Assembly (NCBI RefSeq): GCF_004345005.1 | Contig: NZ_SMMX01000003.1 | Span: forward strand, 298,272 to 362,271 | Length of the DNA stretch: 64,000 bases | Reading direction: 5' to 3' | Source: Extibacter muris | GTDB lineage: Bacteria; Bacillota; Clostridia; Lachnospirales; Lachnospiraceae | In this document: positions 25,829 to 35,019 of the stretch, piece after piece | Position numbering within the stretch: position 1 is the stretch's first letter | How the letters are laid out: each line of letters opens with the position of its first letter | The notes under the pieces: generated by a model | What the model saw: the letters and a program-made list of their open reading frames with translations, nothing else | Databases searched by the model: none | Told to the model about the DNA's origin: nothing | Program-made: the position numbers and the translations under genes

Positions 25829-26020
25829 ATGGAGACAAAGAGACTATATCGTTCAAGGCAGAGCCGTATGATCTGCGGCGTATGCGGAGGCATTGCAGAA
25901 TACTTCAACGTTGACCCGACGCTTATCAGGCTGGGGCTCGTCCTGCTTGCCTGCACAGGTACCGGCATTCTTGCATATTTTATCGCCGCGATTATCATAC
26001 CGGACCAGCCTCAGGCCTAA
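25829..26020 (+). CDS. PspC-domain small membrane protein
   Basis: 63 residues from the ATG at 25829 with AAGGAGGAATTG; the longer frame from 25808 has no ribosome site. Almost the whole protein is a PspC domain: KRLYRSRQSRMICGVCGGIA, EYFNVDPTLIRL, and one hydrophobic segment. PspC proteins act in phage-shock-type membrane stress sensing; here it completes the padR-DUF1700-DUF4097 unit. Confidence 0.92.
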   Translation: METKRLYRSRQSRMICGVCGGIAEYFNVDPTLIRLGLVLLACTGTGILAYFIAAIIIPDQPQA

Positions 26021-26039
26021 AACAAGAGGAGGAAAGGCG

Positions 26040-27745
26040 CCATATCATATAAGGTGGCCGGAACGCAGGGCAAGGATGGATGGTACAGAAGCCTAATGGC
26101 CATCGCGCCGGCGGGAGACTATGACAAGCTGAAGACCGGAAGCGGTACGGCGGACAGTATCACTATCAATGGGGAAGAGTAGGAGGTGGACATCCAGCTT
26201 GTTAAGTCATCGACCGGACGGATTACATCTGTAAAGAAGGATTCCTTCAAGAGCGATCCCAAAGCCCCGGAAGTCGTAGATCTGCAGGGTAATCCGACAG
26301 AGTGGCAGACAGAGGAAGCGGAGATATCCTTTTCTTTGAAGGACGATCTGAGCGGTCTGGCGGCATCGAGCGTCAAGATACCAAAGGGGTCCGAAGAGAT
26401 TACATTTACGGAAAAAGGCGGCGTATACACGTTCCGAACATCAGGCAGCGCCAATATATCGTATATGCAGAAGATAAGGCAGGCAATGAATTAAATGAGG
26501 AGATTCTTGTAAACAAGATACAGACAGACGGGCCGGCTCCTCCAAGCGAAGAAGAAATCAATGACAAGATAACCATAGGGGGGCGATCCGGATAACGAGG
26601 ATGGAAAGCCGGCAGACCCGGATGGGTGGTATACGGATAACGATATCGTCATCAACCTGGAAAACCCGGTACCCGCGCCTGGAGATATAAAGAAGGAATA
26701 TCACTATAAGATATGGAAGGAAGGAGATGACCCTGATTCCGCCAGAGAAGAGACCGTGGGAAACGGGAACCAGCCTTCCATAAAAGAAGACGGGATATGG
26801 CATGTGGAGATCTGGCTGGAGGATGAGGCAGGGAATATCTCACCGTCCGTCACCAAGACAATCATGGTAGACAGTACGGCCCCGAATGCGGACAGCAGGG
26901 AAGATCATCTGGTTCTCAGGAACGGCGGGGTATCCGGAGGCGGGATAAGCCTGGACGACGCGACAAGCGGGATAGATCCGGCGACCATCCGGATACAGGA
27001 CCCGGGCATGGCGGCGGTGGCTGCGCAGATCCGGGAGAAGGACGGCACATATACGTGCAGCTTCCAGGTATCGTCCGGTGGAATCTATCAGCTGTCCTGT
27101 AAAGATAAGGCGGGAAATACATTACAATTTGAGATAACTGTTACCGCGCTGAATGCTTCCGTAAATTGTACCGGAGGCATACAGGCCGATTCGGACAGGG
27201 ACAAATTGTTAGAGGCAGTAGATCTGTCCGGATATAACAGTGGCGAAACAGTAAACCTGCTGCTGAACCTGAGCCCTTTACAGGCAGCGCAGCTGGACGC
27301 ACGACAGAATCAGGAGTTTCAGAGCCTGGCGGGCAGTGAGGCAGATATATATTACTTCGACGCCAGTATGACAAGAAGCATGCAGAACCATGACGGCCAG
27401 ACGGAAGAAGCCATTTCAAAGCTGGACAATCCTATACGGATTAAACTTGCAATACCACAGGAAATCAGAGGAAACTATGAATACCATCTATACAGGGAGC
27501 ATGACGGCCAGTTTGGAGAACTGCCTGTAAACCTTGAGGATGACAGGGAAAGCCTTACATTTGAGACAGACGGCTTCTCTATATATGCCCTGTGCTATAC
27601 AGAGGTGAAAGAGCAGGCCAGGCCGGTTGTGAAGAAAACAGATGCGCCGCCCACCGGCGACGGTGCCAATATAGCATTGTTTATCATATGTACAGGATTG
27701 ATGCTCATCCTCATATTGAGGATATCGTACCTAAAGAATAAATAA
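26040..27745 (+). pseudogene. Decayed Ig-like surface protein with C-terminal membrane anchor
   Basis: Coding similarity continues through three frames: DGWYRSLMAIAPAGDYDKL up to a stop at 26180, then a Ser/Lys-rich Ig-like piece (26186-26494), then YIVYAEDKAGNE in another frame (to 26593), then WYTDNDIVINLENP through KTIMVDSTAPNADS, Ig-like repeats, and the C-terminal anchor IALFIICTGLMLILILRISY (to 27745). No N-terminal signal peptide is left. At least three frame breaks and a missing 5' part make this a pseudogene. The intact relative would be a large cell-surface adhesin. The last piece (26756-27745, 329 residues) is long enough to mislead automatic annotation. Confidence 0.8.
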
Positions 27746-27799
27746 TTCAGTTGGAACTAAATTATATATGTCTTTTTGACTATCTTTTTATATCTTCTC

Positions 27800-27846
27800 A
27801 AATGTCCGAATAGCCCCGTTTTATCAGCTATTCGGGCATTTTGCTT
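27800..27846 (+). terminator. Strong hairpin terminator
   Basis: 15-bp arms (27800-27814, 27827-27841; one G-T pair) containing CCGAATAGC, followed by TTTTGCTTTT. It marks the left part of the AT-rich segment. Confidence 0.75.
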
Positions 27847-27876
27847 TTGTGGTAAACCTCACATATCAAGGTCTAA

Positions 27877-28077
27877 CAAGCGGAAGGAATACGTATCGCA
27901 AAGGAAAAAGGCGTGCAATTTGGCCGACCAAAGCATGATTTCCCAGAACAATTTGAAGAAATTTATCAACTGTGGGAAACTGGTGAAATCAGTATGCGTG
28001 AGGGTGGACGACGACTAAATACCCATCACACAACATTTGCGAGGTGGATAGCCCGTTATCAACAACAAAAGGCATAA
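27877..28077 (+). pseudogene. C-terminal fragment of a serine recombinase (resolvase/invertase type)
   Basis: In frame from CAA at 27877 to the TAA at 28075: QAEGIRIAKEKGVQFGRPKH followed by an HTH-like tail with EEIYQLWETGEISM and ARWIARYQQ. This is the end of a small serine recombinase (helix E plus DNA-binding domain); the catalytic domain is absent and a stop lies directly upstream. It is a relic of a mobile element, consistent with the AT-rich island that follows. Confidence 0.8.
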
Positions 28078-28424
28078 AAAGTAGACTTTCTACGCCACTT
28101 CTAAACTTAAGTTTTTTGTACTGATTTAAGTTTAAAACCGCTGTTTTTATCCAAATTTATCCTATAGTAAATGATAACACATACGGCACAAAAAGTCTGC
28201 TTTTTGTGCCGTTTATACTTCTACCATTCTATCCTTTTATCCTAATGTGAATATCATAATCAACAATGAGGGGAGGTTGAGAGCGAGATAAAGGCAAAAC
28301 GAAAATTTTTTGTAATGGGAAATTGGGAGAGCGAACCAGAAAAACAGTGGCTCATGAAAATGCAGGGTTTGCCCTATCTGGTTCAAGACCTCCAAAAAAT
28401 GAATAATTAAAAAGGAGAAAAAAG
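28078..28424 (+). other. Intergenic, AT-rich, with one hairpin and short unrecognised coding remnants
   Basis: Besides the hairpin at 28183-28215 there is a short stretch (28290-28407) that can be read as RDKGKTKIFCNGKLGERTRK and ends in SGSRPPKNE with a TAA at 28405; it lacks a start and ribosome site. It may be a remnant of a conjugative-element gene, but I do not recognise it. Confidence 0.4.
28183..28215 (+). terminator. Perfect 13-bp-arm hairpin terminator
   Basis: ACGGCACAAAAAG (28183-28195) and CTTTTTGTGCCGT (28200-28212) around TCTG; the arms are perfect and have A/T runs at the inner end, so the hairpin may work as a terminator in both directions. Confidence 0.7.
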
Positions 28425-31334
28425 ATGAAACCAAAAAAAACAAAAAGCATTCTCGCCTGCATGCTTATCTTATGTATGGTCTTTGGTATTCAATCTAATC
28501 TTGCTTTCGTTTTCGCACAAGAAAATGATGATAGCATAGGGCAAGAAAATATAACTGACTATACGACAGACATGATAGATGGCACTGATACAACAGATGA
28601 TACAACTGGTGCAATAAAGGACGACACCAAAGATACAGACATTACAAGCAAAGATGGTGTGAACACAAAATCAGAGAGTGAACCTGTGAAGATGAACAAT
28701 AGTATTGCTCCTGCAAGTGAAAAAATCCCACAGTCTGTTGGTGCGGTGGTAGACAGTGAAACGACTATCACTAGTGATACTACGTGGAGCAAAGAAACAA
28801 TACTGACAGAAAATTTAAAAGTAAATCCTGATGTTACTTTAACTCTTGGAGCAAATGTGACTATCTCTGGAAATATCACTATCTCTGGTGGAGGTACTAT
28901 CAAACGTGATACAAATTATACTGGGATATTGATTTCTGTACCCGCAGGCTCTAGTCTTACACTTAACAATATTACTGTGGATGGTGGTGCAGTCTGGACA
29001 GGTGAAACAGACTTGATTGTTCAAAGAGGAATAGAAAACGAGGGCATAGTAGCTCAAGACCCATTGCTTGATTGTACGGGTAGTTTGATTGCGGAAAACT
29101 CCATTTTTCAGAATAACGCTAATGAAAAAAAGGAAGGAGGAACTGGCGCTATATCAATTTCAATAAGAGAAAACACACAAGAAAAAGGAAAACTATCCAT
29201 GACGGATTGCATAATCCGAGACAACTTTGGCGGAGGTTATGGTGCTGGAATTTATGCAGCAAAAGAAACATCAGTTGACCTAGTTTCTGTATCTGTGTAT
29301 GGAAACTATGGAAATAGTGGTGGCGGTGTATTTTTTCATGGAACTGTTTTGTTAAGTGATATTGATATTTACAATAATTATGCCAATTATGGCGCTGGAC
29401 TTCGAGGGGGAACTGGTGCAAATATCGAATTTAAGAGCGGTCATATCCATAATAATACCGCTGAAATTAAAGGTGGTGGTGTTTGGACATGGGGCGGACA
29501 GACCCTGACATTACAAAAAGATAGTAAAATTACCAATAATACCGCATTGGGTTCGAAAATTGGATATGACGGCGGTGGTGGCATATATGCCGAAAGAGGT
29601 TCGAATGTGATTATGAACGGCGGTGAAATATCAAATAACACGGCTGATGGTGCAGATGGCGGAGGTATCCGTGTTGCATCTGGAAGCACCTTTACGATGA
29701 ATGACGGCACCATTTTAAGAAATACAGCTAAATCATCAGGTGGCGGGATACATAATTATGGTTTCTGTTATTTTTTTGGTGGTTCTATAATTGAAAATAC
29801 TGCTACTAAATATGGTGGCGGTTATTATGCATGCTCACTATTTCAAGGGACAGTATTCGATGGAACCTCGATAGAAAATAATAAATCTGGCTTAGGTAGT
29901 AACAATATTTGCTTTGCTACCACAAAGCCTAATAGTAGTGCAATATCGTACTACGACATTCCCAAAATTGGAGCTAATGCCAAAGCGATTGATTTTACAG
30001 TTCTTACAAGAGTACAATCTACGGATAACAGTTCTACAGACAATCTGTTCAGCGAAGATGTAGTTACATATTTTTCATTCACACCATACGAATCTGTAGA
30101 TTTGACAAAAATAGCGCCTCTTATCCGATACGATATGAAATATCAGGGAGCAGATTTAGTCCCTTATGTGACCGACGACAATACAATTCGGTTCATACCA
30201 GTTCATTTTAACGGTGGTAGGTACACAGAAGATTGTGAATTCTCAGTGAATCAGTTAGCTATCCCCTTCAAAGAAGGCTACAAATTCGATGGTTGGTACA
30301 CTAAGGACGGTACAGGCAATGATTGGGGTAATGTAGTTACTGGAACACCAGTCGCAGGTAATATCTACTACGCAAAATGGTCTGAAAAAACGTCTATATC
30401 CATTTCTTTCAGAGATGAATTAGATTTGAATAAAATCTATGATGGAAGTACTGTATCGTTATCAAAAAATGATTATATCGTGACAGAGAGTGCAGGAAAT
30501 GTAACCTTTGCTTATCAAGTAAAAGATGGCGACAAATGGAAAGATATTTCTTCTACTCCGATAAATGCTGGCACATATCGAGTGAAAGCAATTGTTGCGG
30601 AAAATGATACTCATAAGCGAGCAGAAACAGACTGGAAAGAGTTTATAATCAGCAAGGCAATGCCGACTTATGAAGTACCAACTAACTTGACAGCTGTTGT
30701 TGGACAGACACTTGCGGAGATAACATTGCCAGAGGGATTTGTATGGCAAGACGATACAACAACTTCTGTTGGAAGTGCTGGAATAAATACATTTAAAGTG
30801 ACATATACGCCAAAAGATACGGCTAATTACAATACTATAACAGATATTGAAGTTATTTTGACCGTCAATCCAAAAATGGAAGAATTAAACGCAATTCCAA
30901 CCATCAATGCCAGTGATAAGACATTGACAGTCGGTGATACATTTGAAGCATTAGATGGTGTTACCGCTTCGGATAAAGAGGACGGCGATATTACAGAAAA
31001 AGTGGAAGTATTAAGCAATGATGTAGATACCTCAAAAGCAGGAACATACACAGTAATATACAAAGTTACAGATAGTAAAAGAGCTTCTTCTACAAAAGTA
31101 ATTACTGTTACTGTCAAGGAAAAAGACACACAAAAGCCAACAATAGACGACAACAAGAAACCGTCTGCAACAGATACAGATAAGAAACCAGCAAGCACAG
31201 ATAAACAGACAACGTCTAATAGCCCTAAAACTAGTGATAGTACCAATATGACAACATGGGCTGTATTGATGTTCTTATCTCTTGGTCTGCTAACTGGCGT
31301 ATTCATAGTAAGAAAATCACGCAAAAGCATATAA
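28425..31334 (+). CDS. Large sortase-anchored surface protein with beta-helix, InlB-type and Ig-like domains
   Basis: 969 residues; the ATG follows AAAAAGGAGAAAAAAG. Order: signal peptide (1 to about 31, ending AFVFAQ), an acidic Thr/Asp-rich linker, a right-handed beta-helix region (about 115-500) with repeated GGG-x-Y/I-NNTA units, an InlB B-repeat (about 600-660, FNGGRYTEDCEF and KEGYKFDGWYTKDGTG), MBG/Ig-like domains (INAGTYRVKA, PKDTANYNTITDIEV), a DUF5011-type domain (ASDKEDGDITEKV), a Lys/Pro/Thr-rich spacer, and a sortase signal PKTSD plus hydrophobic helix and RKSRKS tail. It should be wall anchored. It is much more AT-rich than its surroundings, a sign of transfer. The substrate or ligand is unknown. 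Confidence 0.9.
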   Translation: MKPKKTKSILACMLILCMVFGIQSNLAFVFAQENDDSIGQENITDYTTDMIDGTDTTDDTTGAIKDDTKDTDITSKDGVNTKSESEPVKMNNSIAPASEKIPQSVGAVVDSETTITSDTTWSKETILTENLKVNPDVTLTLGANVTISGNITISGGGTIKRDTNYTGILISVPAGSSLTLNNITVDGGAVWTGETDLIVQRGIENEGIVAQDPLLDCTGSLIAENSIFQNNANEKKEGGTGAISISIRENTQEKGKLSMTDCIIRDNFGGGYGAGIYAAKETSVDLVSVSVYGNYGNSGGGVFFHGTVLLSDIDIYNNYANYGAGLRGGTGANIEFKSGHIHNNTAEIKGGGVWTWGGQTLTLQKDSKITNNTALGSKIGYDGGGGIYAERGSNVIMNGGEISNNTADGADGGGIRVASGSTFTMNDGTILRNTAKSSGGGIHNYGFCYFFGGSIIENTATKYGGGYYACSLFQGTVFDGTSIENNKSGLGSNNICFATTKPNSSAISYYDIPKIGANAKAIDFTVLTRVQSTDNSSTDNLFSEDVVTYFSFTPYESVDLTKIAPLIRYDMKYQGADLVPYVTDDNTIRFIPVHFNGGRYTEDCEFSVNQLAIPFKEGYKFDGWYTKDGTGNDWGNVVTGTPVAGNIYYAKWSEKTSISISFRDELDLNKIYDGSTVSLSKNDYIVTESAGNVTFAYQVKDGDKWKDISSTPINAGTYRVKAIVAENDTHKRAETDWKEFIISKAMPTYEVPTNLTAVVGQTLAEITLPEGFVWQDDTTTSVGSAGINTFKVTYTPKDTANYNTITDIEVILTVNPKMEELNAIPTINASDKTLTVGDTFEALDGVTASDKEDGDITEKVEVLSNDVDTSKAGTYTVIYKVTDSKRASSTKVITVTVKEKDTQKPTIDDNKKPSATDTDKKPASTDKQTTSNSPKTSDSTNMTTWAVLMFLSLGLLTGVFIVRKSRKSI

Positions 31335-31751
31335 AGACTGTAAGGAATTTTATGGATAGAGATATTTTGAGGATATGAAGATAGAAACGGGGTGTACTTA
31401 TATTTCAGATTTACCTTATATCAAATAAACAGTAAAGAAGAAATTGTTTGAATTTCCGTTTGACCTTTACTCTAAAGAACAGCTTCAAGAATTATGTGAC
31501 TATGTGTTTCGTGACAATGGAGCAGTTTATCAATCTCTTATGATGAAATACCACAAAAACAGCAAATACAATTAAGTTTGCAGGAAAAGATATACAATCA
31601 AATATCACTTTAATAGGCTCGTACAGACTATATGTTTTGTACGGGCTTTTTATATACCTCTTTTCTGCATTTTCAGAAGTTATAAACAAATATTTTCGCT
31701 ATGAAATATTCCGTTTGTATAGTTTGGCTCTTGCAGAAAGGAGATGAGATT
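31335..31751 (+). other. Intergenic, AT-rich, with coding remnant and terminator
   Basis: A short stretch near 31447-31575 reads LFEFPFDLYSKEQLQELCDY and a following YQSLMMKYHKN, probably a truncated mobile-element gene without a start. The hairpin at 31617 follows. Nothing else is supported. Confidence 0.4.
31617..31652 (+). terminator. Hairpin terminator
   Basis: GCTCGTAC (31617-31624) pairs with GTACGGGC (31639-31646, one G-U), loop of 14, then CTTTTTATAT. Confidence 0.65.
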
Positions 31752-32170
31752 ATGGGAACCTCTTCTTTCGAGCATATCGTCAGATTACAAATTAATGCTT
31801 TGATGATGATTGTAATTAAAGGTGCATTATCAAGTCATAGAAGACAGATTGCTAGGCGTTCAAAACATGAAATACTAATTTGTGAATTGCCTGAAATGAA
31901 ACAAATTGAACATGGTATGAATGATGAATATTCTTGCGATTTTGTATCGTTTCAAGTTATGCATTTTGTAATTTATGTAGCTGATGAAGAATTAAGTACA
32001 GCATTGAAAAATTAACAGAGAAACAGCGTAATGCTATCTTGTTGCATTTCTTTCAAGGCATGAACGACAGAGAAATCTCAAAATTGTATCATGTATCACG
32101 TTCAGCTATCAATAGCAGACGGGATAGAGGACTAAGAAAATTACAGAAGTTATTGAATGAAAGGGAATAG
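31752..32170 (+). pseudogene. ICE-type sigma-70-like regulator split by a -1 frameshift
   Basis: Starts at ATG 31752 with AAAGGAGATGAGATT (the longer frame from 31701 lacks a site). The first frame gives 87 residues (MGTSSFEHIVRLQINALM ... VADEELSTALKN) and stops at 32013-32015. A -1 shift at the five-A run continues it as LTEKQRNAILLHFFQGMNDR and EISKLYHVSRSAINSRRDRG to a TAG at 32168, a complete sigma region 4-like HTH. The two halves together equal a normal conjugative-transposon regulator (Tn916/Tn1549 type). Probably inactivated, though slippage at the A-run cannot be excluded. Confidence 0.75.
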
Positions 32171-32175
32171 GAAAA

Positions 32176-32412
32176 ATGAAAAAAGATTATGGTTATCCCT
32201 CTTACGACCTTATTTGCAGAGCGTCTAATGGAGATGAAAAGGCAGTCAGAGGAATTTTAGACTTTTACAACACTTATATCTCTAAAGTATGCTTGCGTCC
32301 ATGCTATCATGCAAATGGTACTGTAAATATGCAGGTTGATGAAGAATTAAAAGGTCAAATTCATACAGAAATGATGAAAGCCATTTTAAGGTTTGAAGTC
32401 AGAGAGAAGTAG
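32176..32412 (+). CDS. Conjugative-transposon helix-turn-helix protein (Tn916 Orf8-like, HTH_16)
   Basis: 78 residues beginning 5 bases after the split sigma gene. The pattern YPSYDLICRASNGDEKAV, DFYNTYISKVC, VDEELKGQIHTEMMKAILRF is typical of the small HTH_16 proteins placed before excisionase and integrase in Tn916/Tn1549-type elements. Here no excisionase or integrase follows, so it is the last gene of an ICE remnant. It looks intact; a role without the rest of the element is doubtful. Confidence 0.75.
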   Translation: MKKDYGYPSYDLICRASNGDEKAVRGILDFYNTYISKVCLRPCYHANGTVNMQVDEELKGQIHTEMMKAILRFEVREK

Positions 32413-32697
32413 TCAAGTGGTTTGAAAAAGGGAGATACACAGTTTCATTTCATGTGCTATCTCCCTTGTGGTTTATATTGTCATATCAGGGCTCTTCAAT
32501 CGTGGTAAATTCGTGGTAAAATGAATGTTTTTCAATTTTGAAATTGCTTATAAACGTAGTGTTTATAGGGATAATTCAAAATCTTATATAAAATTTATAG
32601 GACATAATATACATAGGGGTCTGACCCCTATGCAAATTCTGTATATTTTCAGAAAACTTGTCAATACTCTCTAAAAATGAAAAGGAGAGTTTTGACT
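32413..32697. other. Right edge of the AT-rich segment; no gene
   Basis: Contains a terminator-like hairpin (arms AAGGGAGATA 32428-32437 and TATCTCCCTT 32458-32467), a direct repeat CGTGGTAAATT / CGTGGTAAAAT near 32502-32522 that could belong to an integrase end, and the palindrome at 32611. GC content returns to the chromosomal level just after. Confidence 0.5.
32611..32632. repeat. Short palindrome, GGGGTCTGACCCC type
   Basis: CATAGGGGTC-T-GACCCCTATG, 10-bp perfect arms around one base. The same core occurs at 58541-58569 and in related form at 3706-3748. Confidence 0.8.
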
Positions 32698-32892
32698 ATG
32701 TCTGGGAAGAAGAGCAAACCAATTAACCTTCAGGAACTTACCGATGAAGAGAAGATAAAGTATGAGATAGCGGAGGAGCTTGGCCTTCTGGATAAGGTGA
32801 TGGCAGACGGCTGGAAATCGCTGTCGTCCAAGGAGACGGGGCGGATCGGAGGCCTGATCACGAAGAAGAAGCGGGAGAAGGAGAAAAAGTAA
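32698..32892 (+). CDS. Alpha/beta-type small acid-soluble spore protein
   Basis: 64 residues from the ATG at 32698 with AAAGGAGAG; the frame from 32677 would place its start within this ribosome site. KYEIAEELGLLDKVMADGWK and LSSKETGRIGG are the SASP core, including the Glu-rich GPR protease site region. SASPs coat and protect DNA in spores, so the organism has sporulation genes. It is more Lys/Glu-rich at both ends than classic SspA-type proteins. Confidence 0.85.
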   Translation: MSGKKSKPINLQELTDEEKIKYEIAEELGLLDKVMADGWKSLSSKETGRIGGLITKKKREKEKK

Positions 32893-33001
32893 CAGAAATA
32901 TTACGAATATTAATAAGTGTGAACAATTGCCGACAAAGGTTGAAAATCCAATATCCTTTTGCTATAATCGAAAAACTGGAATAACATGATAAGGTGAGCA
33001 T

Positions 33002-33700
33002 ATGAACGATAAGATTAGCGTTTTAGATATTGATATTGACAACTATACTGCAAAAGAAGCGATGAAGGAGACGGTCCGCTATTTGGAATCAGATCCTGTC
33101 AATGTCGTGGAACTGGTGACGGTTGACGGACTGATGCAGATGGATGAGGTGCCGGAGCTTAAGGATGACATACGGAAGTTCGACCTCGTGCTTGCAGGTG
33201 ACAAGACGATACTGGAGGCAGCAGACATTACGGACAGAAGAACCATACAGGAGACAGAAGGACATGTGTTTATGAAGATGTTCTTCCGTTATATCCATAA
33301 GAACCACAAAAGAGTATATCTGCTTGTAGAGTCTGAAGAGGAAGGAGAGCACCTGTACAATTATCTGGAGCATTCCTACAGCGGTTCCCAGATCATCGGA
33401 CTGGCCAAAGTATCGGCCCAGAACCGGGCGGACGATATGCTTGTCAACGCCATCAACGGGGGAGAGGTTGACTGTGTGATCTCCATATTGTCATCGCCGC
33501 TGCAGGAAGAATTTATCGCCAAGAACCGGGGGATACTCAACACGAGAATCTGGATGGGCCTTGGCAAAGGGATACTTCCGGTTGGCAGGCCCGGCTTCGG
33601 TCAGGGCAGGATAACGCAGTTCCTTATGAAGAGAATCTTTAAGAAAGAGATAGAAAAAAGGAAGAGGGATATGAGCGAAGCGCTGGTGTCCGCGAAATAA
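33002..33700 (+). CDS. Divergent WecB/TagA/CpsF-family protein
   Basis: 232 residues with the WecG/TagA fold: SDPVNVVELVTVDGLMQMDE near the N terminus, a Rossmann segment KRVYLLVESEEEG, IIGLAKVSAQNRADD, SSPLQEEFI and WMGLGKGI near the C terminus. In active family members the N-terminal motif is T-x-N and the catalytic Asp lies in PDG; here these are TVD and AGD. So it may not make teichoic-acid or capsule linkage sugars. It stands alone before the PucR-ftsEX cluster and ends before a terminator. Confidence 0.75.
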   Translation: MNDKISVLDIDIDNYTAKEAMKETVRYLESDPVNVVELVTVDGLMQMDEVPELKDDIRKFDLVLAGDKTILEAADITDRRTIQETEGHVFMKMFFRYIHKNHKRVYLLVESEEEGEHLYNYLEHSYSGSQIIGLAKVSAQNRADDMLVNAINGGEVDCVISILSSPLQEEFIAKNRGILNTRIWMGLGKGILPVGRPGFGQGRITQFLMKRIFKKEIEKRKRDMSEALVSAK

Positions 33701-33769
33701 GAAGAATATAAGAATTTATTTTTGGTAACAATGTACATGGTATAGAATGTGAAAATTATATGAAAAGTT

Positions 33770-33813
33770 GAGGAAATTAACAAAAAACTGTTATTTCCTC
33801 TTTCTTTTTTTGT
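33770..33813 (+). terminator. Hairpin terminator with long T-run
   Basis: GAGGAAAT-TAAC pairs with GTTA-TTTCCTC (ends at 33800), followed by TTTCTTTTTTTG. Separates the TagA-like gene from the regulator. Confidence 0.8.
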
Positions 33814-33914
33814 TGATATATATTAATATAGATTTTAGTAGTATGCGTTTTAGGGCTTTGAAAGCTTTTTTTGTTGTGAAAAATGCATATTGAAATGAGT
33901 GGAGGAGATGGAAT

Positions 33915-35003
33915 ATGATATCTAATCAAATACTTCAAAATACAATTGAAGGATTGAAAGGGATTACGAGGATTGACTTCTGCGTGATGGACACCGACGG
34001 TAAATCTCTTGCAAGCACTTTTTCAGAACAGGAGAACTATGAGGAAGAAGTAGTATCCTTCGTAGAATCCCCGGCTGACAGCCAGGTTGTCCAGGGATAT
34101 CAGTTTTTTAAAATCTTTGACGAACACCAGTTGGAATATATTTTACTTGCCAACGGGGGTGGAGATGATGTATATATGGTAGGGAAGATTGCTACGTTCC
34201 AGATTCAGAATCTTCTTGTGGCTTACAAGGAGCGCTTCGATAAGGATAACTTCATCAAGAACCTGCTGCTTGACAACCTTCTGCTGGTGGACATCTATAA
34301 CCGTGCCAAAAAGCTACATATCGACACGGAGGTGAGGCGTGTTATCTTTATCATAGAGACAAAGCACGAAAAAGACAGCAATGCGCTTGACAACGTGCGG
34401 ACTCTTCTTGGCAACAAGTCTAAAGATTTTGTGACGGCTGTAGATGAAAAGAACATCATCGTCGTAAAAGAACTGGAAGCCAATGACGGACATGAAGAAC
34501 TGGAAAAAGTGGCAAAGGAGCTATATGAGCTTCTGAAAGAAGACGGTGAGGAAGAGATTCTTATCGCCTATGGCACCATCGTCAATGACATCAAAGAAGT
34601 ATCAAAATCCTACAAAGAAGCAAAGCTTGCTTTGGATGTAGGCAAGATATTCTTCGGTGAGAAGAATATCATGGCTTACAGCGCGCTTGGAATCGGCCGG
34701 CTGATCTATCAGCTTCCCATTCCTCTGTGCAAGATGTTCATCCGCGAGATTTTTGAGGGGAAATCACCAGATGATTTTGATGAGGAGACACTGACGACTA
34801 TCAACAAATTCTTTGAAAATAATCTGAACGTGTCCGAGACATCGAGACAGTTGTATATACACCGTAATACATTAGTGTACCGGCTGGATAAATTACAGAA
34901 AAGCACAGGACTTGATCTGCGCGTATTCGAGGATGCCATAACATTCAAGATTGCACTCATGGTAGTGAAATACATGAAGTACATGGAGTCCTTGGAGTAT
35001 TAG
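33915..35003 (+). CDS. PucR/CdaR-type regulator with C-terminal HTH
   Basis: 362 residues; ATG after GGAGGAGATGGAAT. N-terminal GAF-like sensor (IDFCVMDTDGKSLAST), a middle GGDEF-like CdaR region, and the PucR C-terminal HTH (FFENNLNVSETSRQLYIHRN, TLVYRLDKLQKSTGLDLR). The effector is unknown. It sits 16 bases before ftsE, reading the same way, so it is probably cotranscribed and may set the level of the division operon. Confidence 0.88.
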   Translation: MISNQILQNTIEGLKGITRIDFCVMDTDGKSLASTFSEQENYEEEVVSFVESPADSQVVQGYQFFKIFDEHQLEYILLANGGGDDVYMVGKIATFQIQNLLVAYKERFDKDNFIKNLLLDNLLLVDIYNRAKKLHIDTEVRRVIFIIETKHEKDSNALDNVRTLLGNKSKDFVTAVDEKNIIVVKELEANDGHEELEKVAKELYELLKEDGEEEILIAYGTIVNDIKEVSKSYKEAKLALDVGKIFFGEKNIMAYSALGIGRLIYQLPIPLCKMFIREIFEGKSPDDFDEETLTTINKFFENNLNVSETSRQLYIHRNTLVYRLDKLQKSTGLDLRVFEDAITFKIALMVVKYMKYMESLEY

Positions 35004-35019
35004 TAATCAGGAGGAGAAT

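Noticed and set aside
26756..27745. 329-residue frame as a complete gene
   Set aside because: Lacks a start with ribosome site and signal peptide; it is the last part of a frame-broken gene.
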